Positions 1 to 12,369 of a stretch of 64,000 bases of DNA are shown piece after piece. The stretch is from Lutraria lutraria (lineage: Eukaryota > Mollusca > Bivalvia > Venerida > Mactridae). The notes beneath the pieces are model-generated. The model did no database searches. It was given only the letters and a program-made list of their open reading frames with translations, and was not told where the DNA came from. How positions within the stretch are numbered: position 1 is the stretch's first letter; every line of letters starts with the position of its first letter. The DNA lies in NCBI GenBank assembly GCA_964023205.1, contig OZ026842.1:38805129-38869128 (forward strand), given 5' to 3'. A program made the translations under genes and the position numbers.

Positions 1-301
1 TCATGTTTTTATGGCATGAAATGTATCTCACATGGAGATTTTTGTTCATATAGCACATTTTTGATTGCATTTTTTTCTCTAATAATTGATGTAAGACAGA
101 ATTGTTAAACTAAATTTTATTCACATTTTTAGTTGGTTATTGATAGAAAAAATGTAAATGTAGATTTTATTTTCTTGTCTGATAAGTGATAAGTCAATTC
201 TAAATTATACTTTTGATGTCCAGTGTTTCTTGCTGGCTGTGATACATTGATTCATTATCTTAAATTTGTTGATAAGGGATTATAATCATGATTATTTCTA
301 A

Positions 302-456
302 TACAGTAAAACCCTTGAAAACCAGAAATGCCTGAATATCTAACAATTTTTCTAGTCCCATTTTTCTGGAATTTATCAAAGATTCTCTGGAAATCTTAAA
401 AAACCTGACTTTTGGCCCAGTCAGATAGGAGTCTGGTTTTCAGGGGCTTAACTGTA
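302..456. mobile_element. Small TA-flanked MITE, Tc1/mariner-type ends
   Basis: The ends form an inverted repeat. The left end reads TACAGTAAAACCCTTGAAAA and the right end, reverse-complemented, reads TACAGTTAAGCCCCTGAAAA (17 of 20 match). The pattern TA-CAGT...ACTG-TA is usual for Tc1/mariner-derived elements, which duplicate a TA target. At about 155 bp it has no coding capacity, so it must have been moved by a transposase encoded elsewhere. Superfamily assignment rests on the termini only. Confidence 0.7.
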
Positions 457-1290
457 TTATGCAATGTGGTTAAGACATTGCATGAAGATAATAACCTTGA
501 AAGAACTAATTTGATTTGAGGTTTTCAGTAATATAGTCTTATCACATTTCAAGTTTCCCAGAAAGTTTAGAGCTCTGCATTTGAAATATTTTAATATCTT
601 TATTGTATAACTTGTTGTACTTAATAATAAGACTACCAGTATTGAAAAGAATAACTTCTGTGGGCTGATCACTAAAATTGTGAATTTTGTGCTGATATGT
701 TTGTTCTGATTGGAACATGTTGTTTTTACTACTTACATTTAGGTATTGTGTGATTTTTTAAGCTGTCAATGCCACATAATTTCGCAGTCAATGCTTGCAT
801 ATATTTTTAGCTTTGGTGAGATTTGATTACTTACATTAGTAATGCCATAATTTTTGTTAAGGACACCATTTGTCTAAAGTATGTGTATCTAATGATGCAC
901 TACGTAATATTATATAAATTATAATATTATAAACATGCAGAATGGGACTTTTCGTTAGATAGAACAACAGAAACTATTGACTATTGTACAAAGCTAAAAA
1001 TTATCACATCCAGTGACCATGTAAATATTTAGCTTTGACAGTTTAATAAGATTGCACTCTAGCCTTTTTTTGTTTTATTTTAGATTGTAAGGTTTAAATG
1101 TTAGATATGTGTGTGTGCGTTTGTTACTTTGTAGATCAATTTTAGTATGTTCTTGTATATATAAACAATGAATTTGTCACTGAATGAAATATTGAATAAT
1201 AAATGAATTTTCAGGAAAAGAAACATTTTTCTGTTTTTGCTTTAGTTTCTGTAAGAATATAATTAACGACTTCAAAAAACTTACTGGACC

Positions 1291-1345
1291 ATAGCTGTGG
1301 CCCAGTGGTCAGTGTAAACCAGTGATTTTGGTTTGAATACCAGTA
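1291..1345 (+). mobile_element. tRNA-derived SINE head
   Basis: An A-box-like TGGCCCAGTGG (about 1298) is followed about 30 bp later by a B-box-like GGTTTGAATACC (1330-1341), the spacing of a tRNA internal promoter. The arms do not fold into a clean tRNA, and no tRNA acceptor stem closes. I read this as the RNA polymerase III head of an old SINE whose body runs toward about 1500. Confidence 0.45.
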
Positions 1346-1941
1346 ACAGTAGTGACTGGTCTTACCTTTCAAAGAAAATTTGACAAAAATGTTGATTTTC
1401 CTCCATATGTTCCTTGTGGAATGGTTAGTTACCTGTAGTACAGGTAAGAATAAAGTCCAGGAAACATTAGGTGAACCAGTCACCATATAAAACCGAGCAA
1501 TTGTTGAAAAAAACATTAAACTCACTGAAACAGCTTCTTGATTTACCATCTCTACCCGGAGAGATGTTAGAACTCTCCTCAAACCTCAGCTTACTTCTAA
1601 ATGTGTTATGTTTTAAAAGTTAATATATATGTGTGAGTTAAATCTTCAGGACTACACCAGCACCTAAATTCTCAAGTAGATGTCAATGTCTTCCATAACA
1701 GTAAAACCTCAAAGTGTCACCACTTCATTATAATAACCACTCATCTTAAGACAAGTTTTCAATCTTTCTCTTTATTCAAACATTACTGTGAGGTCGCCTC
1801 AGTATTAAGGCCAATCCTCGTGATACCAAAGGTGGTCTAAATCATTGTTGTACTCTTTGCCATGTATTATCAAGTATACATGCCATTCACTATATTTCTC
1901 ATAGTTTTTCTGTCGACATGCTGAATATTGTAACTATTTTT

Positions 1942-2094
1942 CTGTAGTGCTACCTCTCTAAAGCAAAACCCTTTAGGAGCAGTAAAATTATGTTTATTAT
2001 GTGATATTATAGTTAGTTTTTGAAGTGGGAAAAAATCATGCTGTTGAAGGGAGCTTGCTCAAGAGAAGGCCGCTCTAGAGAGGTTGTTCTGTAA
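1942..2094. mobile_element. Decayed copy of the CAACCTCT MITE family
   Basis: Left end CTGTAGTGCTACCTCTCTAA and right end with GAGAGGTTGTTCTGTA resemble the termini of the two better copies near 15.3 and 15.6 kb, including the shared internal block GAAGGCCGCTCTAGAGAGG. The terminal repeats are too eroded to define exact ends. Confidence 0.4.
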
Positions 2095-2632
2095 TCTGAT
2101 TTACTTGGTGAAGAACTTGACTTGACTTTGACTAAATGGACGATTAAGCAAATTTATTAACCAATCACATTGCTTTGTTGTAAGGAAGTACAAGAAAATC
2201 TTGATATCTGTTCCATTCCAGTGTCTTATTGCTAACCTTTCATCATTCCATGTTTGATGTACATATCAATTTCGAGAAAACAAATTTCAAAATTTGATCA
2301 TTGAAGGTCGAGACATTAAGCATGGTTTGAATTACATTATTTTACTATCTATTTTGTCTATATGATAGTGGCTTTAAAGACATAATCTTCCTTCATGAAT
2401 CAATAATAGATGTACATGGATGTTGTCAATTAACAGAAGATAGATCGAGCAAGGATTGCTGTAAATTGATAATTGCCATGTTTGTAAAAACATGATGTTT
2501 ACTGAAAACACTGATCTGTAAGTTGAGTCTTTGACCTGTAAGTTTTTTCTGATGGTATTGACCGATCTTTCCAGGTACGCTAGTGGTTCCTGCTTGGTCT
2601 GGGGAAGTCTGTTTAAGTTCAGTCGGACTTAC

Positions 2633-2720
2633 TTCACGGTATTCTCTCTCTCTGCGTGGGGTTTCGCCATGAAGATTTTTTTGTGACTTGAACTCTTGGC
2701 CTTGTTCAATGTAAACCAAT
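2633..2720 (-). CDS. Candidate internal exon, unknown product
   Basis: On the minus strand an open frame runs through this GC-richer patch and ends at a near-consensus splice donor, GAA followed by GTAAGT (donor 2632-2627). A weak acceptor (CTTAG) lies just before 2720, with little pyrimidine tract. The frame reads through the exon (residues such as YIEQGQEFKSQKNLHGE) and continues past the donor for about 70 codons, so openness alone is not decisive. No family is recognised and no partner exon is identified nearby. It could equally be part of an old repeat. Confidence 0.22.
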
Positions 2721-3659
2721 CTAAGTTGCATCAGAACTTTCATGTTAGCAAATATGCATTGTGTTTAAACTATACTATACCTCTTGTGAAAAAGAATACA
2801 ATCGCTTAAAGTCCCATTAGCCTTTTGCTATAAAAAATATGTACAAAAAAAAAATTGCTGATATTATCCCAAGATAATTATTACCGACGAAACAAGCCCT
2901 TTTTCTACTAAAAACACTCATTTCGCAGTGAATTTTGCTTTTGTAAACTTGAAATATATAGAGTGTGTGACTTCACTTCATGCCGTGTGCATAATATGAC
3001 TAGGGGAAAACACAGCTGTTCTATAAATATCTTTTTTTCAATGTTGGGTGCTGATTTGAACGCTTAATCCCTGTATACACTGGCTGTTTTATAAGTCGGC
3101 TGCGATATGGACAAAAAAAGGAAATTCTAAGCTTCATAATTCACTGTAAGTAATTAATATACCAGACTCTGATAAGTTCAATGCAGATTATTACTGAAAG
3201 GTGCCATGTGTAAGGGCACTTTATTTATGTGCTTCCTGTATTTAGATGGGAATAAAATCATCCCTGACATCTTCTTTAGTTTCAATGAGCCGGTTATTCT
3301 TGTCACTTGTATTAAAGGTGACTTGATCATCAGGTCAAACAATCACTGAATGGTTTCTTAAGATCTTTGTTGAAAGGGAAAAAAAGAAGTGAGTCTGCAA
3401 ATGATGAGCAGGTGCTTGTGATAAATATTCACATGTTGTTAGGTTTTATATATTCTGTTTAACATGAATACAAAATGTAGTATGTCATTATAAACAAGCA
3501 TAATAATTATCGATAATTAACTGGATCTGAAAATGAAAGTTTGCATACATAAGTACATCTCAAACTTTACGATGTAGATGTATATATAATTAAAAACACT
3601 TTAAACAAAAAACTACCGATTTTAAAGTCGTCATGTAATACAATTATAAAATATCGGTC

Positions 3660-4400
3660 TTAGGGCAGGCTGTCCAGGATTAAAAGATTTTAGCATGCAG
3701 GGGCGTGTCTCTGACGAAAATTCCGGGTTACGCACAGGGGATAGGGTACCGGGGGCATCCTTCCCCGGACACTTTTTATTCTTAGAACGCCGGAAATGTA
3801 CTCTGGAGTGTTTTAGGGATAAAAAATGACTCATTTTACCAAATGTCTCATTTTACCGTACCAAATGTATATTAATTCACAGGAATTGTTTTCCCAATGA
3901 CCTAGCTGTTCACATTATTCTGCCTGCCAATCACAAGTACAATGTGTAGTAAACTTTACTTTCAGAAATTTTATCACAAATGAAAAAGGAAACGTAGTTT
4001 TTCGAATTATCTAGTAATAATATCTGCCATTGCACTTTTAGAGATATAATACTAGATGTAATATACTGTATTCAGGCTTAAAACACGTGGCACTCGTCCA
4101 ACAGCACAAACACTTGCACTACGGATGTCTGAACAGTGCGTACATCACCGGTCAGTGGGTCTTTGGGAGTAAAAAACAATTTTGCTATTCTCGAGTCAGG
4201 GTAGTCTCCATGGTCGATAGGTCAGAGAATAATTGTTTTTGCTTTGATGCGACAGATACTGTCCAATAACTGGTATTTCCAAATATACTTGCCATATGTT
4301 TCCAAAGAAACTTTAAATACCTAAATCCCATCAGCGAATCTCGTCAGCTTCTTTCGGCGCGAGTACTGGTCAGAACACCAGGAAGGAATCATCGGAAATA
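3660..4400. other. GC-richer non-coding patches, unassigned
   Basis: Patches at 3660-3830 and 4090-4400 are clearly more GC-rich than their surroundings. A short imperfect foldback lies at 4171-4245 (arms around TTTGCTATTCTC and GAGAATAATTG). Open frames of 60-67 codons here show no family match or splice logic. They are probably eroded repeats. Confidence 0.3.
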
Positions 4401-5960
4401 ATTAATATAAGTTGTAACCGTCGTTATAAACTAAAGACCTGGTTTGTTGCGCACATTTTCATACAGTTTCCTTTGAGTTTTAGTGTGAAATTGTATTATT
4501 GATGTCTGTTTTGTGTAAATTGTAATGTAAAAGTTTTGTTGAGGTAGTAGCTAGACAAATAATTTTCACTGCACGTTTAAATCTCAAGCGCTGTAGGAGC
4601 TTTATTGTTGAATTGAAGTGACAAATGAATGATGAGAAAATCTTGAATACGGACGGAAAACTATTCTTATTTTCTATAATAAATAAATTATTTCCTTAAA
4701 AATCTCTTTAAATTTGGTTAATTTCCCGGATTTGACATCGATCATTATTGCATTTTTAACGTTTTTAGATTTCCGATTTGTTCAACCCGTTGTAAGCACG
4801 TGCGTATGTGCGTATGTCTGGCGGCACGCGCATGTGTGTGTACACTACATAAATTGACAACGAGAAACTCGGTTTGCACGTGTATGCAGTTTCAACATGT
4901 TCCGTGTAATACTAACCATACTTGTTCACTAGTCTTACAGATATAGTTGACCTTTGAAATAAAACGCTTTGGAATTTGTAAAAGAAATCCCTTTTGAAGT
5001 TGTTGCATTTTTGATACATCAAGAACTTCAGGAAGTTTATGTGAGCATACAATCGGCATGCTTGATCGGAAAAAGTTGCAAGAGTTGTTCGGAGTTTAAG
5101 AATCTTTATTATCATTTTTTTTTCTTAATTCATAAAACTTAAAATTTAGCTGGACTAGTCACGTTGACATGATTAATTCAGTCAGTTTACACTTTTTATT
5201 TGTTTTAATCACTTTGTTAATTTACAGTGATCAACAAACACCTTCCACAAACAACAAATGCAGGAGTATTGCCACAAGACAGCAGGGCTACAATCACTTC
5301 ATTAATGTGCACATCAGGTCAACATACTTTCAAGCAACCTTTATAGAGATGATTCACTCATCCAAAGATTTGATTAAGATCAAACTGTTCTATCACTGAA
5401 GGTGATTAATGCCCCGCCTACTGCCTTGTCACAGTATCTAGTGCTTTCTAAGTATAAGCCTTTTAATTATTATACCATATTTATATAGCCCTTTTTCATG
5501 TAATTACACGTTCAAAAGTGCTGTACAATCACGATTACGACATGGTTAAAACAATATGTAATGAATACAAACATGCTAGTCAAAAATGATATGTGTAAAA
5601 TATATACAACTATGGACAAATTTATAAGTCAACAAATCCACCATTAATTTATGTAGACAAGTAAGGTACACAATAATTCTAAAATGATTCAAGTCCGGTT
5701 GACTTCGTAACCTGTTTAGCCAGTCCACACGCGCATTACTCCACCAGCCGGTGTTCACTGTTCACTACGCAACTTCACTGAATGTTTACTAAAGGTACAT
5801 TTAAATTAGTGTTTCAAGAACAGCGTCATAATACCACTGCTACGAGAAACCGTCTCAAAAGGTATAAAGATACTACCTTTAAAGAGACCCCCATACTTCA
5901 AAGGAATTAAATACTATCTTTTTCACATATACCATATGGAAAATGGTACATAGAGACTGA
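4400..5960. other. No gene seen
   Basis: AT-rich sequence with a short CGTATGTG-rich simple stretch near 4797-4845. I see no supported exon, tandem array or inverted-terminal element. The frames present are short and without family resemblance. Confidence 0.5.
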
Positions 5961-5971
5961 ATGGGTCCCCG

Positions 5972-6055
5972 GGATGAGCTTCAGTCGTGGTTAGAGCATT
6001 GGATTGTCATCTACTATGATCTAGACGACCAGGGCAGGGTTTGATCCACAGTAGC
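5972..6055 (+). mobile_element. tRNA-derived SINE head
   Basis: The segment GTTAGAGCATTGGATTGTCA resembles the D-arm to anticodon-arm region of a tRNA, and GGTTTGATCC (6038-6047) is a near-consensus B box. Extra bases in the variable region and an unpaired acceptor stem argue against a working tRNA. The sequence after 6060 has the look of a SINE body. Confidence 0.5.
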
Positions 6056-6525
6056 GATACGTCATGTCCTTCCATGACATGTGGAAGGACAATTTTTCAG
6101 TATGCAGGAAAAATGGTTACTTCAAATGAATGTCGCATTTATCGAAATTTCAAGGAGTAAACTTGAAATTTGGAGAAAATTGCATGATTTCAAAGAAATT
6201 ATCAGAGGGGAAGGTGCCTTTTACAAGTTATGTATATATAATAGAGACAGTCCTTGTGTGTAGCCTCTGGGAATGGGATAATGGCTTTTTTCCCTCTATA
6301 GCAGTGGGCCATTAAATACTAGTATGTCTTCCACTCGGGAAAACTCTTTATAATCATGCAGTTAACTGTTTTCCCTAAACTTCAATTTGCATCAAGTTTT
6401 TTCTTCCCCTTTTGCAAAACGTACATGTTATTTCCCCCAATTTTAAGGACACGGTCCCTTCCCCTACCAGTGAAAAAAAGCCTTGAATGGGATTGATTCC
6501 ACCGAACCTTAATTAATTGTGTGAT

Positions 6526-6717
6526 CTAGAAGATCATGATCGGACGATCGACTGCTGCTGCAACAAAGATGTACCCAGCTGAGTCTGCTGACCATGTAGC
6601 TGTATCATATATCCCTTCGGACATGTCTGTGCAGTTGTTCAAGTGAAGCGGGCTGATCGTCGATGGACCTTGTACTGCTGGTTGATGTCTTAATTCAGCC
6701 TTGTATACCGTACAGAT
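6526..6717 (-). pseudogene. Open, stop-terminated coding-like segment
   Basis: The minus strand is open for 63 codons and closes with TAG at 6528-6526. No ATG lies near its start, so start-based ORF calling misses it. The translation has protein-like composition, with stretches such as EGIYDTATWSADSAGYIF followed by VAAAVDRPIMIF just before the stop. The patch is more GC-rich than its surroundings. I do not recognise the family. It could be the last exon of a minus-strand gene or a relic; the upstream splice acceptor is poor (pyrimidine-poor AAG), which favours a relic. Confidence 0.35.
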
Positions 6718-7241
6718 CTATTGATACATGTAGATGTGTAGAAGATATTGTTTTACCATACTTAATTGTTTAATTGATTGTTTGTTTTCAAACTAATTAA
6801 GACTCAAACTGACGAACAATGACACGTGTGCAAATAAGTTTTTTCAATCTTCACAATGCAAATTTTTACACTAGCTAATCGAAGGGTCTTTGACGATGAT
6901 ACGTTTGCATTACATTAAAATGGTCAACAAGACGAAATAAAAAAGACCAATTTAGTTATGGGACCCAGAACTATACACTAGCCTAATGTTCAACGTATTA
7001 TCTACTAACTGCGATAGACCCGGCATACACCTTAATTTGTTTTTAGAAGTTAAATAAGCTTCCTGAACTTTTAGAAATTATCAGCTCGTGTGTTTTTTTT
7101 TCACGAGGAGACACATCTGGAGTGAAAGTGGGTGCTGGACCATTTAATCGTGCATGCATGCTACATTGTCCCAGTATCCATTTTGCCTCAACACAAAAAA
7201 ATAGCTCATAGAGCTCGCTTTAAAACGAAATACTCAACATT

Positions 7242-7321
7242 TTTGCAAATGTGACTGAGCCATCGACAGCGTGCTGGAGCCATCGACAATGTGTAAGGGC
7301 CCTCGCAAACGTGATGGAGCC
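7242..7321. repeat. 20-bp minisatellite, four units
   Basis: Four consecutive 20-mers (starting 7242, 7262, 7282 and 7302) share the frame NTCGACANYGTGNNGGAGCC and all end in a GCC triplet. The unit length is not a multiple of three, so a protein repeat is unlikely. Units differ by several substitutions, so the array is old. Confidence 0.7.
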
Positions 7322-7511
7322 AACACCATTATTCAATGAGTGTCATTATATCATTGTGAAATTATCCCGCAATCAAATTATAAGTGATCCGGACCTGTAC
7401 ATACAATTGTACCTACATATCAATAAATACATCCAAGAACTTATATACGTATGTAAGTCCTCGATATATCTGATAACTTTACAAAAGGTCCGTATAATAA
7501 TATTTAATTCC

Positions 7512-7623
7512 ATGGTCCGTACTGTCTCAAAGTATGGCCCGCACTGTCCCAAAATATGGTCCGTACTGTCCCAAGATATGGTTCGAAGTGTCTGGTCCGT
7601 AATATCCGTGGTCCGAGGTGTCC
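7512..7623. repeat. 22-bp minisatellite with degenerate tail
   Basis: Three exact-length 22-bp units begin at 7512, 7534 and 7556, each starting ATGGTCCG or ATGGCCCG and containing ACTGTC. Three shorter variants (15, 15 and 16 bp) follow to 7623. The array lies just upstream of a promoter-like segment at 7640. Confidence 0.75.
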
Positions 7624-7701
7624 ATAATTCAAAAAAATAACTAGATGTTTGATTGGTCGTCAGAAATCACGTGATGGCTGTTTGTGTTCGTGTTGGAAGA
7701 A

Positions 7702-8145
7702 ATGGCAGGTAATTTTAATTCTGATGGTTGTATTTTCTGCGAGATTCTTAACTGTAAACAAGCGTTTGATCTAGCCAAGTTGAAGTACATGTAATATTGT
7801 TGGAAGGAAATTTTAGTTAACTTTGGTTTTAATTGTGATATTGTATTAATTGTGCGTATCACTGCAATGCTTGGTGGCATTTTGTTGATTTTTTGTTATC
7901 TATCGAACGGAATTAGAAAATAAATTCAAAGGATTACAACTTTAATTGCAAACATTCAATTTTTGAATCCAATGATTTTGTTCTAATCTAATATATTTGC
8001 TATGTTACTATTTATGATTTCTTATTTTATTTTCGCAGACCCCACCCTCACCTACTGTACAGAGAATCCTTTAAAAATTATGGATACACCTGGGGGATAT
8101 GATACCAACGGGAACTCATTACCCAGCGATTGTGTTATAAACTGA
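7702..8145 (+). CDS. Candidate two-exon small gene, unknown product
   Basis: A promoter-like stretch (ATTGG at about 7653, CACGTGAT at about 7671) precedes an ATG in good context (GAAGAAATGGC, 7702). Two splicing models are open. In model one, ATGGCAG (7702-7708) splices at GTAATT to a strong acceptor TTTCGCAG (ends 8038) and gives about 37 residues ending at TGA 8143-8145. In model two, the first exon continues to about 7793 (containing SDGCIFCEILNCKQAFDLAK) and uses a GTAATA donor into another frame of the same second exon. The CxxC start faintly recalls HIT-type proteins, but nothing downstream supports that. A non-coding first-exon role for the gene at 12.35 kb is also possible. Confidence 0.28.
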
Positions 8146-8436
8146 AACAGTGGACAATTTAAAAAAATAATTTAAACAGTGCCTGGAAGAACAAAGCTTA
8201 CACATTTATTATGACTTTTAACACTGTGCCATGACATATTATATTTGGATGTGAATTGATTTTCATTGCCTAAATGACCCATACTTGACAGCTGAATCTA
8301 AGGTTAGTAATATTTATACTTACATTGTCATTTGTTTCATTGAATTGTGCATATTTCCAAATTGTCTATCTATTTACTTCTTTCAAATATTTTCTTGTGT
8401 GAGTCAAGCCTTTTATTTATTATTAAATTGTACAGT

Positions 8437-8540
8437 CAACTGGTACCCAATGTCAAGTGGTACCCACTATATTTTGGTCATGTGGTATCCAATATGAAGT
8501 CAAATGGTACCCACTTGATGGTCAAAATATACCCACCTAG
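8437..8540. repeat. Degenerate GGTACCCA repeat
   Basis: Five occurrences of GGTACCCA or one-base variants (GGTATCCA, ATACCCA) are spaced roughly 20-27 bp apart in otherwise AT-rich sequence. It looks like a short, eroded tandem array. No function is evident. Confidence 0.5.
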
Positions 8541-8928
8541 AAAGTAACATGTACACATGTATTTTATTTGATCATGAATTCATGGTGGTTAATATTGCCA
8601 CTATGAGTTTGAATGTGAACTTTAAGTTTAACAAGGAAATATGACCATGCATTGAAAGTTTAACATGTTTTTTTACAGATAGCAGATACAATATAAACTT
8701 TTTAATTTACAACAAAAAAGTAACATTAGTGCTAAAACGAAGGCATTGATTTTCTACAGATTAACTGATAAGCCACTTAAGCTTTTGGGGTTGCTAGTAG
8801 TAATGCTAGATTGATAGAAAATAACATATGATATTTTAAAGATATATCTACTCATTAAATACAGGCACATTTTTCTAGTCAAACTTCACATTCAGTAAGA
8901 TGTATCCATGTGTTTTATTTGATCATGA

Positions 8929-9275
8929 CAGGGCCCTAGCTGCACGTTAGGGGAAGGGGCCCGGGGCCCTCAGGTAGGGGAATACGGCGTCATTTTTAGG
9001 AAAAAGGGGAATTTCAGGGGATCTTTTTCAACTGCCTTATAACCCTGCAATAAGCATTTTAAGCTTAAAATGGCTGTATTTAAATATATTACATACATTA
9101 ATATACTATTAGTCAAAGGTTAATAACTTAATTAATAATTGAATCATTTAAGAAAAAAAAAAAATATTTTTTTTAAGGGGAATTTTTATCAAAAATAGGG
9201 GAAAAAAGTATATTATTCTAGGAGGGGAATAGGGCCGAATTTCGACCACAAAAAAACCGTCAAATGAGGACCCTG
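8929..9275. mobile_element. CAGGG-ended MITE with 6-bp target duplication
   Basis: The element begins CAGGGCCCT and ends AGGACCCTG, an inverted pair with one mismatch. TCATGA occurs immediately outside both ends (8923-8928 and 9276-9281). The interior has GGGGAA-rich stretches and no coding frame. TCATGA is itself palindromic, so it could be terminal repeat rather than target duplication. CAGGG termini occur in hAT elements, but hAT duplications are normally 8 bp. Confidence 0.6.
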
Positions 9276-10019
9276 TCATGATATCAGCAAAGACCTATAC
9301 TATACACAGATTAGACACTCTCCGAAATACCGTACCGCCTCGCCGATGCTAGCAGGTGTGTGTGATTTCATGAGTTTATGCAAATTAGGTTTTGTCTGCC
9401 GTAGCGACGTAGTATATTTGTCCAAAATAATCGAGGATGGCTTTCAATTGTTTTGTTAGATGTTTTTGCGCATGTATTAAATTATAATAAATACTTCAGA
9501 TACAATGAACAATAATGATAAATTAATACTGGGCTGAATATATGTTAATAATTGATAGTTTGACCTTTCAGTGTTATGAAATGAACATTACCTTATTAAA
9601 ATAAGCATTTTTCGGTATTTCATCAGTCAGTAATAATTGCAACAGTTATAAAGATCAGTGATGCAAATTGATATAGATCTTTGGTAATTACAATTAATTG
9701 TCGAGATTAGCACATTGACAAACAATGAATCAAGAGGTGTTTTTTTATTATTATCAATTAAAAGAAAACTGTTTCAAGCACTATACACATTTATATACAA
9801 CTCTGTAAAGAAAATTGTGTATATACAATTTTGAATTGAATTGAATTGTTAAAGCTTTGTGGATGTTCAAATTATGGTAGGTTTTGTTTCACTTGTGTTA
9901 ATATTTTTACGAGATGAGGCTAAGAAATGGCATAATGTTAATATCATATTGGGGCACATAAATTATATTTTACTATTATTTCATGTTCAGTATCAGTATT
10001 AGGCTTAAATTAAAATTAA

Positions 10020-10401
10020 GTTTGTTTACCCTTTACCGACCGACCCGAAAAAATCGTGCCTACTCAAAACATTTTATTGCAAATTCTGGGTGAACTTTAT
10101 TTTTATACTTTGGAAAATAAACATGTACTCAGTGCTTTCGATAAACATTTAAAGTAGGTATCATTTGAAGTAATAAATGAAAACAACAATGTGTGTTAAG
10201 GCACTGAGTACATGTATATGGTTGATTAATGCACACAATAAATGGTTGTATGGTAGCAGAATACATAAAATTAGTAAAGGATGCTTCTAGATAGAAGTGT
10301 AATTTCATGCTAAGTAAAAGTAAATTTAGAAATCAAATAAAATATTTTTCCTACCTACCGACCCTCTCCTTAAATTTAGGGTCGGTAAAGGGCAAACAAA
10401 C
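10020..10401. mobile_element. MITE with TTTGTTTRCCCTTTACCGACC termini
   Basis: The left end reads TTTGTTTACCCTTTACCGAC. The right end, reverse-complemented, reads TTTGTTTGCCCTTTACCGAC, differing once in 20. The interior is AT-rich and non-coding. The target duplication is unclear because both flanks are A/T-rich. Superfamily is not assigned. Confidence 0.7.
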
Positions 10402-10939
10402 ATATTTTTAATTTAGGCCTTACTAAATTCAAAAGTCAAAACATAGTTTTTTAAACAAATAACTTTTATTGCAATTCAAGATGTTAATGGACCTTTATCA
10501 TTCATGTTAAAAAAGTTACTGCTTTATAACTTGGATAGGGACTAGATCAATATATACATTATTCTTATATTAATTATCTGTGCGGCATCAAAATTCAATA
10601 AACAAAGTCATTTGGTCATTTCAAGGGTAGATAATTAACTCATACATAAATCTCAGATACTATGGTTTTACTTTTGCTTAATGTTTTTCATTTTATTCTT
10701 GGTCAAAAGACAAAATTTCATGTAGTTCCATTAACCATTTTAATTACCTTTTCTCAGTTGAAGTTAACAAACTGAAAATTCTTAAAAAATTGACCATTTT
10801 TAAGGAAAATTGGCATTGGTCCTAAGGTAAAGAAAGAAAAAATGAAAGAAAAACTAATAATTCATGAAATATTTCTCGATGACATGAAAAGATGTGGGCT
10901 ACATAAAAATGACAATAGAAAGGCCTTGCTTTCCTTTAT

Positions 10940-11270
10940 GGTGAATTGTCTGCCCTTGAAATGACCCAGGTTTTTTTCATGGTATTTTGGGAATATGACC
11001 CATACCCTTGGGATTGGGAATTTTCGTGGTGTTTTAATCAAAATTGGGAACACTACAATTTTTGCAATGTTCAACTTATTCTACTTATTCTCCCATAAAA
11101 CAGTAGCAGACTAAGGTATTTACTACCAATAGTGATGTTAATGAACTTACTAAAAAAAAAAGAGATTGGGAATTTTTGTCTGTGAATTGGGAAAAAAAGA
11201 TACTATTTTCCATTGGGAATATGACCGAATTTCAGCTATAAAATCGCCCCAAAAAAATCCCTGTGACCTT
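10940..11270. mobile_element. Decayed relative of the CAGGG MITE
   Basis: The end around 11210-11268 (GGGAATATGACCGAATTTC, then AAAATCCCTG) parallels the end of the 8929-9275 element (GGGAATAGGGCCGAATTTC ... GGACCCTG). Repeated TTGGGAAT blocks replace the GGGGAAT blocks. The left terminus is not identifiable. Confidence 0.35.
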
Positions 11271-12349
11271 TTGTACTTTTTATTGTAGTTTTGTGTCTAT
11301 CCTTTGTATTTTAAAGAGGTAATTAGGTAGCTGACAGGGGGACTACCCATGTCCTACTACATTATCTATCACCAAAAACTTGTATTCAAAGGCCTCAATT
11401 TGAACCAACATCCATATGAAACAGTAAGTTTATCATCTCTCAGTCAGTCAGTGACCATTCCTATATCGAGACCATCTAATATAAAAACCCTTTCAACTGG
11501 TTTTTATTATATTCCCTGTATATGAGAATACATTAAAATTAAGACGGTTTTGTTAGATGCCTTAACACTGAGGTATAACAGTACTAAATGCTCTTGCAAA
11601 ATGACAATAGCCCACAAACTGAAATTTTCTAACTATTGATACATTTCTCAAAAGTAATGCTCATCTGCATTGTTAATGATTGTCTATTGTTTGTTTCCTT
11701 GCCACAATTAATTAGCTTACAATCTGCTGAAATGTCTTTATAGTCGCAAATTTATTACTTGTTTTGCTGCTGTAAAAAAAACACTGTTACCCGAAACACA
11801 CATTTTTTTTGGCCTTAAGAAAACAGTGTTTATAGAAATAAATAGTTGTGTACATAACAATCATATAAAATTAAACCATTCCTGCTATAACAGTAACTGT
11901 TAAGTAATGTGAAAGGTGTGAGGTCATAGTTCACCTTGTGTTTAGCAGGTAAAAAGTCACACCTGCTGATTTTGTAATTTCAATCACAGTTGTAACATAG
12001 ACTTTTATTGGTGAATATTATAATCATTCAAATATTTCTAAATAACCTTGTCATTGATTGGTCAACAGAGGGTCAGATAATCAGGAAGTGACCCTAGTTT
12101 GTGGTTTAGTAGAGGTCATAAGTATTTGAAAGTTGTGTTTTGTGTATTTATTTTATTGTGTATGTAGGTAGTTTATGATGTTTCTGTTCAAACTAACAAT
12201 TACAAGTTTCTTCTGTACATATTTTGTACATACCAAATGATGGTAAAGAACAATACTTGTTTAACTTTCTTAAAGTTCTTTGTTTTGTGTGTAAAACTCC
12301 CAGTTCTTTATCATTTCAGAATGTATTTATATTTTGTTTTTGATTGCAG
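11270..12349. other. Intergenic or 5' intron, no exon identified
   Basis: AT-rich sequence with a short foldback near 11776-11830 (AAACACTGTT / AACAGTGTTT arms). If the gene at 12350 has an upstream non-coding exon, this is part of its first intron. I see no convincing donor site here. Confidence 0.4.
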
Positions 12350-12356
12350 ATTTGGA

Positions 12357-12368
12357 ATGAGAGGTTAA
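12357..12368 (+). promoter_or_regulatory. Minimal upstream ORF in 5' leader
   Basis: ATG AGA GGT TAA lies two bases before the presumed start codon at 12370, inside the same exon. A three-codon upstream ORF this close could lower translation or depend on reinitiation. Its effect is inference; the sequence itself is plain. Confidence 0.4.
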
Positions 12369-12369
12369 T

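Noticed and set aside
3631..3834. A 67-codon minus-strand frame in a GC-richer patch
   Set aside because: No splice signals, no family resemblance; probably an eroded repeat.
5972..6055. A possible functional tRNA gene
   Set aside because: Internal promoter boxes are present but the acceptor and anticodon arms do not close; better read as a SINE head.
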